DNA from: an uncultured Clostridia bacterium
GTDB lineage: Bacteria; Bacillota; Clostridia; Lachnospirales; CAG-274
Length of the DNA: 39,752 nucleotides
Assembly (NCBI GenBank): GCA_947591605.1
Contig: CANQDF010000021.1
Coordinates: forward strand, 1 to 39,752
Direction: 5' to 3'
This document shows positions 1-8,717 of the stretch, in pieces; position 1 is the first letter of the stretch; each line of letters begins with the position of its first letter. A program made the position numbers and the translations under genes. The notes beneath the pieces are model-generated. The model saw nothing but the letters and a program-made list of their open reading frames with translations, ran no database searches and had not been told where the DNA came from.

Positions 1-3000
1 GTATGTTCCAGCGCATCGAGGATTTCACCGAACTCCTTCTGCCGGATTATCTTCTGCGTGAAGGCAGCGTGATCGAAAAGATGATCTCTGAAATCCCGGA
101 GGACAATTTTGACATCAGTTCCGAGGACGGACAGATTGAAATCATCGGATGGCTCTATCAGTATTACATCTCCGAAAAGCACGAGGAGGTCGTTGACCCT
201 CTTCATGGCAAGGTCGTAAAGAAAGAAGAAGTTCCTGCTGCGACACAGCTTTTCACCACGGATTGGGTAGTTCGCTATCTGATCGACAATTCCGTGGGCA
301 GATACTGGATTGAGCGTAATCCGGGCAGTATGCTTGCGGATAAGCTGACCTACTTTGTTAAGCCGAAGGACGGGACGATAAAGACAGTCAACGAGAAAAT
401 CACTCCGCAGGATGTCACAACCTTTGACCCCTGTGTCGGTTCCGGTCACTTCCTCATCTATGCCTTTGATGTACTGATGAAGATTTATGTGGAGTACGGC
501 TATTCCGAGCGTGACGCGGCTGCGGAGATCGTAAAGAATAACCTTTTCGGTCTTGATATTGACGGCCGAGCGTCGCAGTTGGCGTACTTCTCCGTGATGA
601 TGAAAGCACGCCAATACGACAGGCGTTTCTTCTCCCGCGATATTCAGCCGCACATCTTTGAGATTGCGGAAAGCAATACCGCTGACATGGTGAGCATCGA
701 ACATTTCTACGGCAGCGACACCGCTCTGAAGAAGGACGTGGAGGCTCTCCTTGATACTCTGAAGGATGCCAAAGAATATGGTTCTATTCTTCAGATGCCT
801 GCTGTCGATTTCGGAAAGATCAATGAGCGTTTTACACAGCTTGGTGACGAAATCAGTATGTACAACACTTATCTGCTTGGTGATTTCCGGGCGCTGATTC
901 GCCCTGCCGAAGTCATGAGCGGAAAGTATGCGGTCGTGGCTACGAATCCACCATATTTGAACAAGTATGATCCGAAGCTGAAAGATTTTATTAATGCGAA
1001 CTTCAAGGAACATTCGGGAGATTTGTTCAGTGTGTTTATGTATCGCAACTTTGGTTTTTGCAAAAATGCTGGCTATTCGGGATTTATGGCTCCATTTGTT
1101 TGGATGTTTATTAAATCCTATGAACCTTTGCGGCAGTTAATCATTTATGAGAAATCACTAACAACACTAATTCAAATGGAATATTCCGCATTTGAAGAGG
1201 CAACAGTACCTATTTGCTCTTTTGTGTTTAAGAACGGGCAGGACGATTCCAAAGCGTTATGCTTTAAATTATCAGAGTTTAAGGGCGGTATGGACGTTCA
1301 AAAGGTTAAAACATTAGAAGCTATAAGAACCCCCAATTGTGGTTATTATTTTGAGGCAAATACCAGAGATTTTACTCGTATCCCTGGCACACCGATTTCA
1401 TTTTGGGTAACTGAAGCACTCTACAAGGATTTTGAGAATCAGAAGATTCAAGATATCGAGCCTCCACGATTTGGAATGTCAACTTCGGATAACAATCGGT
1501 TCGTTAGAATCTGGCACGAAGTATCTTCTGATAAATTTGCTTATCCTGCGCTGAGTTTTGATGCTGTCGACATCTCAAAGAAATGGTATCCATACAATAA
1601 TGGTGGCGAGTTTAGAAGATGGTACGGAGATAATGGGGATGTAGTAAATTGGGAGAATGATGGGTGTGAAATAAAAGGATTTGGCAGAGCTGCCATCCGA
1701 AACAAGGATTTTTATTACAGATCCGGCATTACATGGACAGCTATTTCAAGTGCGAAAATTAGTGTAAGAGCTTTTGATTTCGGTTTCTTATTCTCAAGTG
1801 CTGGCTTTTGCATTTTTGAAGAAAACTTGAAGCACTATATACTCGCATTTATGAATAGCAATGTTGGCGCAGAAATACTAAGCATATTGTCGCCAACAAT
1901 AAATTTTAACGTTGGAGATATCGCAAGGTTACCCGTTAAAATTGTGCCTGATAGAAGAGCCACTATTGAGGACATTACATCTGACAACATATCAATTTCT
2001 CGTTCTGATTGGGATTCTTTTGAAACCTCATGGGATTTCCAATTCCATCCGCTTGTTCCAATGGCATATGAGCGCCAGGAACAGTTGAGTGCGGGAATGA
2101 ACTCAGAGGAGCGCAAGAAAGCGGTCACCTTGCTTTCGGAACGCTACAGACGTTGGGAGCAGGAATGCGAGTATCGCTTCACGGAACTGAAGAAGAACGA
2201 GGAAGAACTGAACCGCATCTTTATCGACATATACGGCTTGCAGGATGAACTGACGCCGGATGTTGAGGACAAGGATGTGACCGTTCGCAAGGCAGACTTG
2301 CAGCGGGATATACGCAGCCTGCTGTCCTATGCTGTGGGATGTATGTTCGGCCGCTATTCCCTTGACGTTCCCGGCCTGGTTTACGCGGGAGGCACATGGG
2401 ACGCTTCCAAATATACGACCTTCCAGCCGGACAAGGACGCCATCATCCCGATCTGCGATGATGAGTATTTCGATGACGATATTGTCGGTCGTTTCGTAAA
2501 GTTTATCGAGGTGGTCTACGGCAAGGAAACGCTGGAGGAGAACTTGAAGTTTATCGCCGATGCGCTCGGCGGCAAAGGAACCTCCCGCGAGGTCATTCGC
2601 AACTACTTCATGAATGACTTCTATGCCGACCATCTGAAGGTTTATCAAAAACGCCCGATCTACTGGCTCTTTGATTCCGGCAAGAAGAACGGATTCAAGT
2701 GCCTGGTTTATATGCATCGCTATCAGCCGGATACGATCGCCCGTATCCGCACGGACTATGTACACGAACAGCAGAGCCGTTACCGCACGGCAATTGCGGA
2801 TCTGGAGCAGCGTATAAACGGCGCGTCCACTTCCGAGCGTGTAAAGCTGAACAAGCAGCTCTCTACCCTCCAGGCGCAGGCTACGGAGATCAGAACCTAC
2901 GAAGAAAAAATTCATCACCTCGCCGATCAGATGATCCGCATCGACCTGGATGATGGTGTCAAGCACAACTACGAAATCTTTAAGGATGTGCTGGCAAAGA

Positions 3001-3008
3001 TCAAGTAA
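1..3008 (+). CDS. pglX: BREX adenine-specific DNA methyltransferase PglX (BrxX), 5' partial
   Basis: This is the BREX methyltransferase, which in known type 1 systems marks host DNA by N6-adenine methylation at a non-palindromic site and is needed for phage exclusion. The visible part is about 1001 residues, open to the window edge; full-length relatives are near 1200, so roughly 200 N-terminal residues probably lie upstream, and the ATG at 3 is likely internal. The conserved stretch EIIGWLYQYYISEK comes early, followed by PAATQLFTTDWVVRYL. The SAM-binding motif DPCVGSG is at visible residues 142-148 and the catalytic NPPY at 315-318. The target-recognition region follows (about residues 320-690), then a C-terminal helical part. 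The stop is 18 bp before pglZ, so they are cotranscribed. The middle third (about bases 955-2065) is clearly richer in A+T than both flanks, which suggests exchange of the specificity region. Confidence 0.93.
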   Translation, partial: MFQRIEDFTELLLPDYLLREGSVIEKMISEIPEDNFDISSEDGQIEIIGWLYQYYISEKHEEVVDPLHGKVVKKEEVPAATQLFTTDWVVRYLIDNSVGRYWIERNPGSMLADKLTYFVKPKDGTIKTVNEKITPQDVTTFDPCVGSGHFLIYAFDVLMKIYVEYGYSERDAAAEIVKNNLFGLDIDGRASQLAYFSVMMKARQYDRRFFSRDIQPHIFEIAESNTADMVSIEHFYGSDTALKKDVEALLDTLKDAKEYGSILQMPAVDFGKINERFTQLGDEISMYNTYLLGDFRALIRPAEVMSGKYAVVATNPPYLNKYDPKLKDFINANFKEHSGDLFSVFMYRNFGFCKNAGYSGFMAPFVWMFIKSYEPLRQLIIYEKSLTTLIQMEYSAFEEATVPICSFVFKNGQDDSKALCFKLSEFKGGMDVQKVKTLEAIRTPNCGYYFEANTRDFTRIPGTPISFWVTEALYKDFENQKIQDIEPPRFGMSTSDNNRFVRIWHEVSSDKFAYPALSFDAVDISKKWYPYNNGGEFRRWYGDNGDVVNWENDGCEIKGFGRAAIRNKDFYYRSGITWTAISSAKISVRAFDFGFLFSSAGFCIFEENLKHYILAFMNSNVGAEILSILSPTINFNVGDIARLPVKIVPDRRATIEDITSDNISISRSDWDSFETSWDFQFHPLVPMAYERQEQLSAGMNSEERKKAVTLLSERYRRWEQECEYRFTELKKNEEELNRIFIDIYGLQDELTPDVEDKDVTVRKADLQRDIRSLLSYAVGCMFGRYSLDVPGLVYAGGTWDASKYTTFQPDKDAIIPICDDEYFDDDIVGRFVKFIEVVYGKETLEENLKFIADALGGKGTSREVIRNYFMNDFYADHLKVYQKRPIYWLFDSGKKNGFKCLVYMHRYQPDTIARIRTDYVHEQQSRYRTAIADLEQRINGASTSERVKLNKQLSTLQAQATEIRTYEEKIHHLADQMIRIDLDDGVKHNYEIFKDVLAKIK

Positions 3009-3026
3009 GTAAAGGAAGGTAGCGGT

Positions 3027-5627
3027 ATGGATTCTGAAAAGATAACACAGGACTTGAATCGCCGGTTTGCAGCGCCTCTGCCGGAGTTTTACAAACGCCG
3101 CATCATCGTCTGGCATGACGAGGACAGGGAGTTTGAGGACAGACTTTCGGAGATTGCGCTGACGGACGCAAAAATCGTGGCGCTCACGGGGACGAACTAC
3201 TTCTCCACGAAGAAGCTGCTCGGTGTCGATGATACCACAAGCAACTACCTCGTGTATTGCCCGATTTCCTATGAGTCCCAGGAGGAGAACTGGCTCCTTG
3301 ATATTGAACTGTACAGCGAGGAGTTCCGTGCCGATCTTGTCTCCATGTGGATGGACGAGATGGGAATTCCGCAGACGCCGGGACTCCGCAAAGGATTCAA
3401 GTCATACCGTAAATATTTTAATGCCAAGGAACGCCGCAAGTGGATCACGATGCAGACAAGCATCCCGACCACACCCGCACAGCTTCAGATGGCGGTCATG
3501 GCCGCGCTTGCCGGATTGAAAGAGGCAAAGCCGAACCACATCGTCAAGGCTGTTCTGAAAGGCGGTCTGTCCGCTGAAAGCAACAGCGTATATCAGGACT
3601 TCGTGAATTATGAAATTGACGAGGCGTTCTGGCGCATGGTAGCGCAAGGCACAGGCTACCACGAGGAAGAAACAGACCTCGGCAGACTTGCCACGCATAT
3701 TCTGCTCACGGCATCGACCCGAACCATGCGGCAGGAGTTCCTTGTCGGGCTGGACAGCTTTATTTCGGCAGCGCACCAGGCGTATTGCTATGACTTTGTT
3801 TCAGACTGGCTGCACAGCGATGACGACCAGGCTCTCCATGAAATCGCCGAGTTCGTGGAGTCAGAGGCAAGGCTGCCGCAAAGGTTCATGAAACTGACGG
3901 TGGATGATCTGGTAGATACCGAGGTGTTCCCGTGCATCAACGAGGTTATCCTCGTAAAGCTGATGAAGGAAATCGGCGACCATATCATCGATGTGGACGT
4001 CATTAACCGCACGGTCGAAAAGCGGCGCACTGGCGTGTGGTACGAGGAAGTGAAGAACTTCTATGACGGCATCCTCCAGGTTTCCAATATGCAGGCATTT
4101 TACAAAACGCACTCTGCCGGATTCCACACGGTCGAGCCGAAAAAGGTATGGGCGGAGTATACGTCCACCTACTACATCATGGATACCTACTACCGCCAGT
4201 TCCACAGAAGCTATTCGGAAAGCCTCAAGACCTACCATTCGGAACTGTCAGATTTGTTTGCGTCGGTAATGGAGAAGGTTGAGGGCTTGTACTCGAATTG
4301 GTTCCTCGGTCAGCTTGGCAACAACTGGTCGGATGCCTGTGCGGATAATCTGCGAGAGTACGGGCGGATTCTTGAAGTACCGCAGCAGACCGACTTTTAC
4401 CGCAGCAAGATTGCTTCCTCGGATTCGAGGGTATATGTGATCATTTCCGATGCCATGAGGTACGAGGTCGCCGTCCAGCTTGCGGAGCAGCTTCGCCGCG
4501 AAACGCAGAGCAAGGTTGACGTGAGTTCCGTGCAGGGCATTTTCCCGACCATTACCAAATTCGGTATGGCAGCGTTACTGCCGCATAAAGAACTGTCGGT
4601 CGAACTGAAATCCGGCAAAACGGAACGGCTGGCGGTCCTTGTGGATGGGCAGTCCTCCGAGGCAAACAACAGAGATAAACTGCTCAAGAACGCGGATGCC
4701 AAGAGCGTCGCATTGAAGTATAAAGACATCATCGGAATGAAACGAGCCAACCGTCAAGCATTGGTAAAAGGAATGGATGTCGTTTACATCTATCACGATA
4801 CCATTGATGAAGCTGGTCACCTCGACAAGCCCATCTTTGGCGCGTGTGACGAGGCGATTGATGAACTGAAGAATGTCGTGCGTATCATCACAAACGAGTT
4901 CGGAGGAGCGAATATCCTCATTACTTCAGATCACGGTTTCCTCTATACCTACAGTCCTCTTAACGAGGATGATAAGGTGGACAAGACTACGGAGAGCGAA
5001 CAGGATATTGAAATCGGCAGACGTTATGCCATTATGCAGAAAGGCGCGCAGCCGAAGTATCTGCTGCCCGTGAAGTTCCTTGGCGGAAACTCAGACTATG
5101 ATGGCTTTGCGCCGAGAGAAAGCATTCGTATCAAGATGAAGGGCGGCGGCTTGAATTTCGTGCATGGTGGAATCAGCCTGCAGGAAATGGTCGTGCCGGT
5201 TATCGATTACCACTTCCTGCGCAACGACTCAAAGGAGTACAGGCACAACAGGAGCAAGTACGATACCAAGCCTGTAACGGTCAGCCTGCTTTCGGCAAGT
5301 CATAAGATCAGCAACATGATCTTCTCGTTGAGCTTCTATCAGAAAGAGGCTGTGTCGGCAAACCGTGAAGCGGCAACCTATCAGCTTTATTTCACGGACA
5401 GTTCCGGCAAGGTTATCAGCGATGTTTCCCGCATCATTGCGGACAAGACAAGCGATAACGCCCAGGAACGCACATTCCGTTGCAGCTTCAACTTGAAGTC
5501 GCTGAAATACAGTAATACGGAGACCTACTACCTTGTCATCGCTGACGAGGACGGTTTACAGATATCCCGTGAAGAGTTCCAAATCGACATCGCTTTTGCA
5601 GTGGACGAGTTTGACTTCTTCAGTTAA
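3027..5627 (+). CDS. pglZ: BREX alkaline-phosphatase-fold protein PglZ (BrxZ)
   Basis: PglZ is a core component of every BREX type; it belongs to the alkaline phosphatase superfamily, and its exact role in defence is unsettled. The protein is 866 residues, typical for type 1. The metal-binding core is visible: VIISDAMRYE with D475, then TKFGMAALLP about 40 residues later in the place where the superfamily carries Thr/Ser, then VYIYHDTIDEAGH, and TSDHGFLYTY with D635 and H636. The remaining N-terminal half is the helical region seen in PglZ proteins, and the C-terminus is a beta-rich tail. The start at 3027 has an AGGAAGG ribosome site. It lies between pglX and brxL with 18-bp gaps on both sides, the normal type 1 order. 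The family call is secure. Confidence 0.95.
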   Translation: MDSEKITQDLNRRFAAPLPEFYKRRIIVWHDEDREFEDRLSEIALTDAKIVALTGTNYFSTKKLLGVDDTTSNYLVYCPISYESQEENWLLDIELYSEEFRADLVSMWMDEMGIPQTPGLRKGFKSYRKYFNAKERRKWITMQTSIPTTPAQLQMAVMAALAGLKEAKPNHIVKAVLKGGLSAESNSVYQDFVNYEIDEAFWRMVAQGTGYHEEETDLGRLATHILLTASTRTMRQEFLVGLDSFISAAHQAYCYDFVSDWLHSDDDQALHEIAEFVESEARLPQRFMKLTVDDLVDTEVFPCINEVILVKLMKEIGDHIIDVDVINRTVEKRRTGVWYEEVKNFYDGILQVSNMQAFYKTHSAGFHTVEPKKVWAEYTSTYYIMDTYYRQFHRSYSESLKTYHSELSDLFASVMEKVEGLYSNWFLGQLGNNWSDACADNLREYGRILEVPQQTDFYRSKIASSDSRVYVIISDAMRYEVAVQLAEQLRRETQSKVDVSSVQGIFPTITKFGMAALLPHKELSVELKSGKTERLAVLVDGQSSEANNRDKLLKNADAKSVALKYKDIIGMKRANRQALVKGMDVVYIYHDTIDEAGHLDKPIFGACDEAIDELKNVVRIITNEFGGANILITSDHGFLYTYSPLNEDDKVDKTTESEQDIEIGRRYAIMQKGAQPKYLLPVKFLGGNSDYDGFAPRESIRIKMKGGGLNFVHGGISLQEMVVPVIDYHFLRNDSKEYRHNRSKYDTKPVTVSLLSASHKISNMIFSLSFYQKEAVSANREAATYQLYFTDSSGKVISDVSRIIADKTSDNAQERTFRCSFNLKSLKYSNTETYYLVIADEDGLQISREEFQIDIAFAVDEFDFFS

Positions 5628-5645
5628 CGATGCGGAGGGTGAAAC

Positions 5646-7712
5646 ATGGATCAGATTTTAGAGGGTACTGAAAGCACCCGTGAAATCATCAAAGAAAAAC
5701 TTCGCCAGCACTTTGACGGCAAGATCGTCCGCAAAGACCTGACGAAGAAAATCAAGGAAGGCGCAAATGTGCCTGTGTATGTCCTCGAGTTTCTTCTCGG
5801 CCAGTATTGCAGTTCGGATGACGATGCTGTGATTGAGGCAGGCGTGGAGAACGTGAAGCGCATTCTTGCGGACAATTTCGTCCGCCCGGATGAAGCGCAG
5901 AAAATCCTGTCTGTGCTGCGCTCCAAAGGCAGTCATACCGTTATCGATAAGATTACGGTCAGTCTGAACATAAAAAAGAATGTTTACGAGGCGGAGTTCT
6001 CCAACCTTGGTTTGAAAGGCATTCCTGTTGCCGATGAATACCCGGAAAAATATGACCGTCTGCTTTGCGGCGGCATCTGGTGCATCGTGCAGTTGGATTA
6101 CGAATACATCGAGGAAGATCAGAAAAACGGCAATCCTATCCGCATTCGGAAACTCACGCCGATACAGATGCCTCATGTTGATATAAACGAACTGAAAGAA
6201 GGCAGAAAGGCTTTCACGAAGGAAGAATGGATGGATGTGCTTCTCCGTTCTATCGGTATGGAGCCTGACACTTTGCAGGAGCGTGAGAAGTGGCTGCTCC
6301 TTGCCCGTATGATTCCTCTCGTAGAGAATAACTTCAACCTCTGCGAATTGGGACCGCGCAGCACGGGTAAATCGCACCTGTTTAAAGAGATTTCTCCGAA
6401 CAGCATCCTCGTATCCGGCGGTCAGACAACAGTTGCCAATCTGTTCTACAACATGGGCAGAAAGACCGTAGGCTTGGTCGGTCTGTGGGATTGCGTAGCT
6501 TTCGATGAGGTTGCCGGGATCAATTTCAAAGATAAAGACGGCATCCAGATCATGAAAGATTACATGGCTTCCGGCTCCTTTGCCCGCGGCAAGGAAGAAA
6601 AGGCGGCCTCTGCGTCAATGGTGTTCGTGGGTAACATCAATCAGAGCGTGGATGTTCTTCTTAAGACTTCCAGCTTGTTTGACCCGTTCCCACCTGAAAT
6701 GGGTACGGATACGGCATTCCTTGACCGTATGCATTGCTACATACCCGGATGGGAAATTCCTAAATTCCGCCCGGAGCATTTTACGGATGACTATGGCTTT
6801 ATCACAGATTATCTCGCGGAGTTCATCAGAGAACTGCGGAAGGAACAGTACGGCGATGCTCTGGACAAATACTATCATCTTGGAAAGAATCTGAATCAGC
6901 GTGACACAATTGCCGTTCGCAAGATGGTCGGCGGTTTCCTTAAACTGTTATATCCGGACGGTGAGTTCACGAAGGAGCAATTGGAAGAAGTCCTCCGTCT
7001 CGCCCTGGAAATGCGCCGCCGCGTAAAAGAACAGCTGAAGAAACTCGGTGGCATGGAGTTCTACGATGTGAACTTCTCCTATATCGATAACGAGACTTTT
7101 GAAGAGCAGTATGTTTCCGTGCCGGAGCAAGGCGGCGGAAAGCTGATACCGGAGGGAATGTGCAATCCCGGACAGGTCTATACAGTAGGCCAGGGTAAAT
7201 CCGGCATGATTGGCGTTTTCCGTCTTGAATCGCAGATGCTCCCCGGCAGCGGCAAGTTCGAGCGGACTGGTATCGGATCAGATCGTGATGCGCGGGAGTC
7301 CTCCAACACGGCGTTTAACTTCCTCAAAGCGAACGGTAACCGCATAAGCGGAACAATCAGCACGACCACAAAGGATTACATCGTCAACTATCAGGATTTG
7401 CAAGGTATCGGAATGACCGGGAAACTTGCTCTGCCGACATTGATAGCGTTATGTTCCATCGCCATCGGAAAGCCTGTGCTGAGTTCCACAGCTGTGATGG
7501 GAGAAATCAGCATCAGCGGTACGATGATTAAGGTTGACGAGTTGGCTAACTCCTTGCAGGTATGCCTGGATAGCGGAGCTAAGAAGGTGCTGTTGCCGAT
7601 AACCTCGGCAGCGGACATCGGCACAGTTCCGTCTGAACTGATCGGTTGTTTCCAACTCATATTTTACCAGAGCGCCGAGGATGCGGTATTTAAGGCGCTT
7701 GGCGTGGAGTAA
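5646..7712 (+). CDS. brxL: BREX AAA+ / Lon-like protein BrxL
   Basis: BrxL is the last core gene of type 1 BREX. Published structural work describes it as an AAA+ ring related to MCM helicases, joined to a Lon-like domain and binding DNA, rather than as an active protease. The 688-residue protein has an N-terminal region (to about 215), a Walker A motif GPRSTGKS at 236-243, and a Walker-B-like segment VGLWDCVAFDEVAG about 40 residues later. The Lon-like C-terminal domain (about 540-688) contains MGEISISGTMIKVDEL and GAKKVLLP. I do not see the usual Lon serine motif (PKDGPSAG type); the matching place reads GMTGKLALPT, so proteolysis is doubtful. The start at 5646 follows a GGAGGGTG ribosome site. 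It is the third gene of the operon and is followed 9 bp later by the HEPN-like gene. Confidence 0.94.
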   Translation: MDQILEGTESTREIIKEKLRQHFDGKIVRKDLTKKIKEGANVPVYVLEFLLGQYCSSDDDAVIEAGVENVKRILADNFVRPDEAQKILSVLRSKGSHTVIDKITVSLNIKKNVYEAEFSNLGLKGIPVADEYPEKYDRLLCGGIWCIVQLDYEYIEEDQKNGNPIRIRKLTPIQMPHVDINELKEGRKAFTKEEWMDVLLRSIGMEPDTLQEREKWLLLARMIPLVENNFNLCELGPRSTGKSHLFKEISPNSILVSGGQTTVANLFYNMGRKTVGLVGLWDCVAFDEVAGINFKDKDGIQIMKDYMASGSFARGKEEKAASASMVFVGNINQSVDVLLKTSSLFDPFPPEMGTDTAFLDRMHCYIPGWEIPKFRPEHFTDDYGFITDYLAEFIRELRKEQYGDALDKYYHLGKNLNQRDTIAVRKMVGGFLKLLYPDGEFTKEQLEEVLRLALEMRRRVKEQLKKLGGMEFYDVNFSYIDNETFEEQYVSVPEQGGGKLIPEGMCNPGQVYTVGQGKSGMIGVFRLESQMLPGSGKFERTGIGSDRDARESSNTAFNFLKANGNRISGTISTTTKDYIVNYQDLQGIGMTGKLALPTLIALCSIAIGKPVLSSTAVMGEISISGTMIKVDELANSLQVCLDSGAKKVLLPITSAADIGTVPSELIGCFQLIFYQSAEDAVFKALGVE

Positions 7713-7721
7713 GGAGGTCTT

Positions 7722-8537
7722 ATGGAAGTTAGAGTTGAAGACTCGTTTGAGGTGCTTTCCCAAGAAGAATGGGACAAGTATCTTGGTACGGATATTTTTG
7801 ACAATATGTTTTTTGAGGCTGGAACCTTGGGAGAATCAGGTGACATTCTTCAAAATATAACCAGACCTCGGCTACATGAACTAATCCAGGAGCATAACAA
7901 CAAGGTGGGTTCCTTGCGCATCACCTATGCATTGTGCAGACACTACTATGACAAAGGAATCCCGGATGACCCGTGGTATATATCACCCGGCAAAGAAGGA
8001 CAATCGGTACAGTATTTTCCGAACTTCAATGAAGAACACTGGATGAGAAAATACTGGTTCAATTATTTTACTGACACATTCTACTTGAAAATTTCGGCTG
8101 TTTGGGATTCTATCGTTGAAATTATAAACGAGCATTACGGTTATGGGTTTACCCAGGATCTGCGATTTCGCAGCAATGTGTTTAAGAAACTGAAAGACGA
8201 TAATCCTGACCTTATCAGCATTTTCAATGCAGTTCAGGATGACCAGCTTTATAAAGATGCCCAGAAATATAGAACATCTGCAGCACATGGAACATCTGCT
8301 GGGGAAGTCAGTAATACCGTCAATACGCAGAGGGATGTTTTAACTGAGGTTCCGGAAGTCGTTGATGGTAAGATGGTCAAGAAAACTGTGAGAGCAAAAC
8401 TTGTTGTATCTGTCGGTGTCGGCGATTATACGAACGTGCAGACTATTATGACGAACATTGAAGACTATGCGCGTTTTTCGGGCAGCAAAATGCAGGAAGC
8501 TATCAAACTGATGGAATCCAAATCTGGCGAAGAATAA
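7722..8537 (+). CDS. HEPN-like accessory protein encoded at the end of the BREX operon
   Basis: A soluble 271-residue protein with no signal peptide or membrane segment. It starts 9 bp after the brxL stop with a strong AAGGAGG site, so it is part of the BREX transcript. The middle region (about 95-195) is predicted helical and rich in aromatic residues, and contains YRTSAAHG, where R184 and H189 fit the Rx4-6H motif of HEPN ribonucleases. From memory the overall pattern resembles the Cthe_2314-like HEPN family, but I could not test this. HEPN proteins often cleave RNA as toxins or phage-defence effectors, so an abortive back-up to BREX is possible. Base composition is more A+T-rich than brxL, and the gene ends just before a terminator, so it may be exchangeable cargo. 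Gene certain; function inferred. Confidence 0.7.
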   Translation: MEVRVEDSFEVLSQEEWDKYLGTDIFDNMFFEAGTLGESGDILQNITRPRLHELIQEHNNKVGSLRITYALCRHYYDKGIPDDPWYISPGKEGQSVQYFPNFNEEHWMRKYWFNYFTDTFYLKISAVWDSIVEIINEHYGYGFTQDLRFRSNVFKKLKDDNPDLISIFNAVQDDQLYKDAQKYRTSAAHGTSAGEVSNTVNTQRDVLTEVPEVVDGKMVKKTVRAKLVVSVGVGDYTNVQTIMTNIEDYARFSGSKMQEAIKLMESKSGEE

Positions 8538-8594
8538 ACTATTTGATTATTCCTCACACTTTTTGATTTTACCTAACCTTTCGATTTTTCACCT

Positions 8595-8631
8595 GACTGG
8601 TTCAAATCGAAGGCTCAGACTGGTTCAAATC
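8595..8631. repeat. 14-bp direct repeat pair downstream of the BREX operon
   Basis: The sequence gactggttcaaatc occurs at 8595-8608 and again at 8618-8631, in the 174-bp gap between the HEPN-like gene and the recombinase remnant. The core ggttcaaatc matches a tRNA T-loop, but there is no acceptor stem or anticodon arm. It may be debris from earlier recombination at this gap. Confidence 0.6.
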
Positions 8632-8678
8632 TTCACGGGCAAGGTCGCTGAAAAACTGAAAACGGGCATAAAAAAAGA

Positions 8679-8717
8679 GGGCTTCCGGCGGAGCAAAACC
8701 GCTGAAGGCCCTTGTTT
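8679..8717 (+). terminator. Intrinsic terminator closing the BREX operon
   Basis: A 13-position stem (8679-8691 with 8699-8711) around the loop agcaaaa pairs at 12 positions, two of them G-T wobbles, and is followed by a short T-rich stretch. It lies 141 bp after the HEPN-like stop codon and directly before the broken recombinase. Confidence 0.65.

Noticed and set aside
2103..3116. Open frame of about 337 codons on the minus strand
   Set aside because: It is antisense to the end of pglX and crosses into pglZ; both are well supported.
8595..8631. Two tRNA T-loop-like sequences (ggttcaaatc) as a possible tRNA gene or tRNA attachment site
   Set aside because: No acceptor stem, anticodon arm or D arm can be drawn around either copy, so I treat them as direct repeats only.
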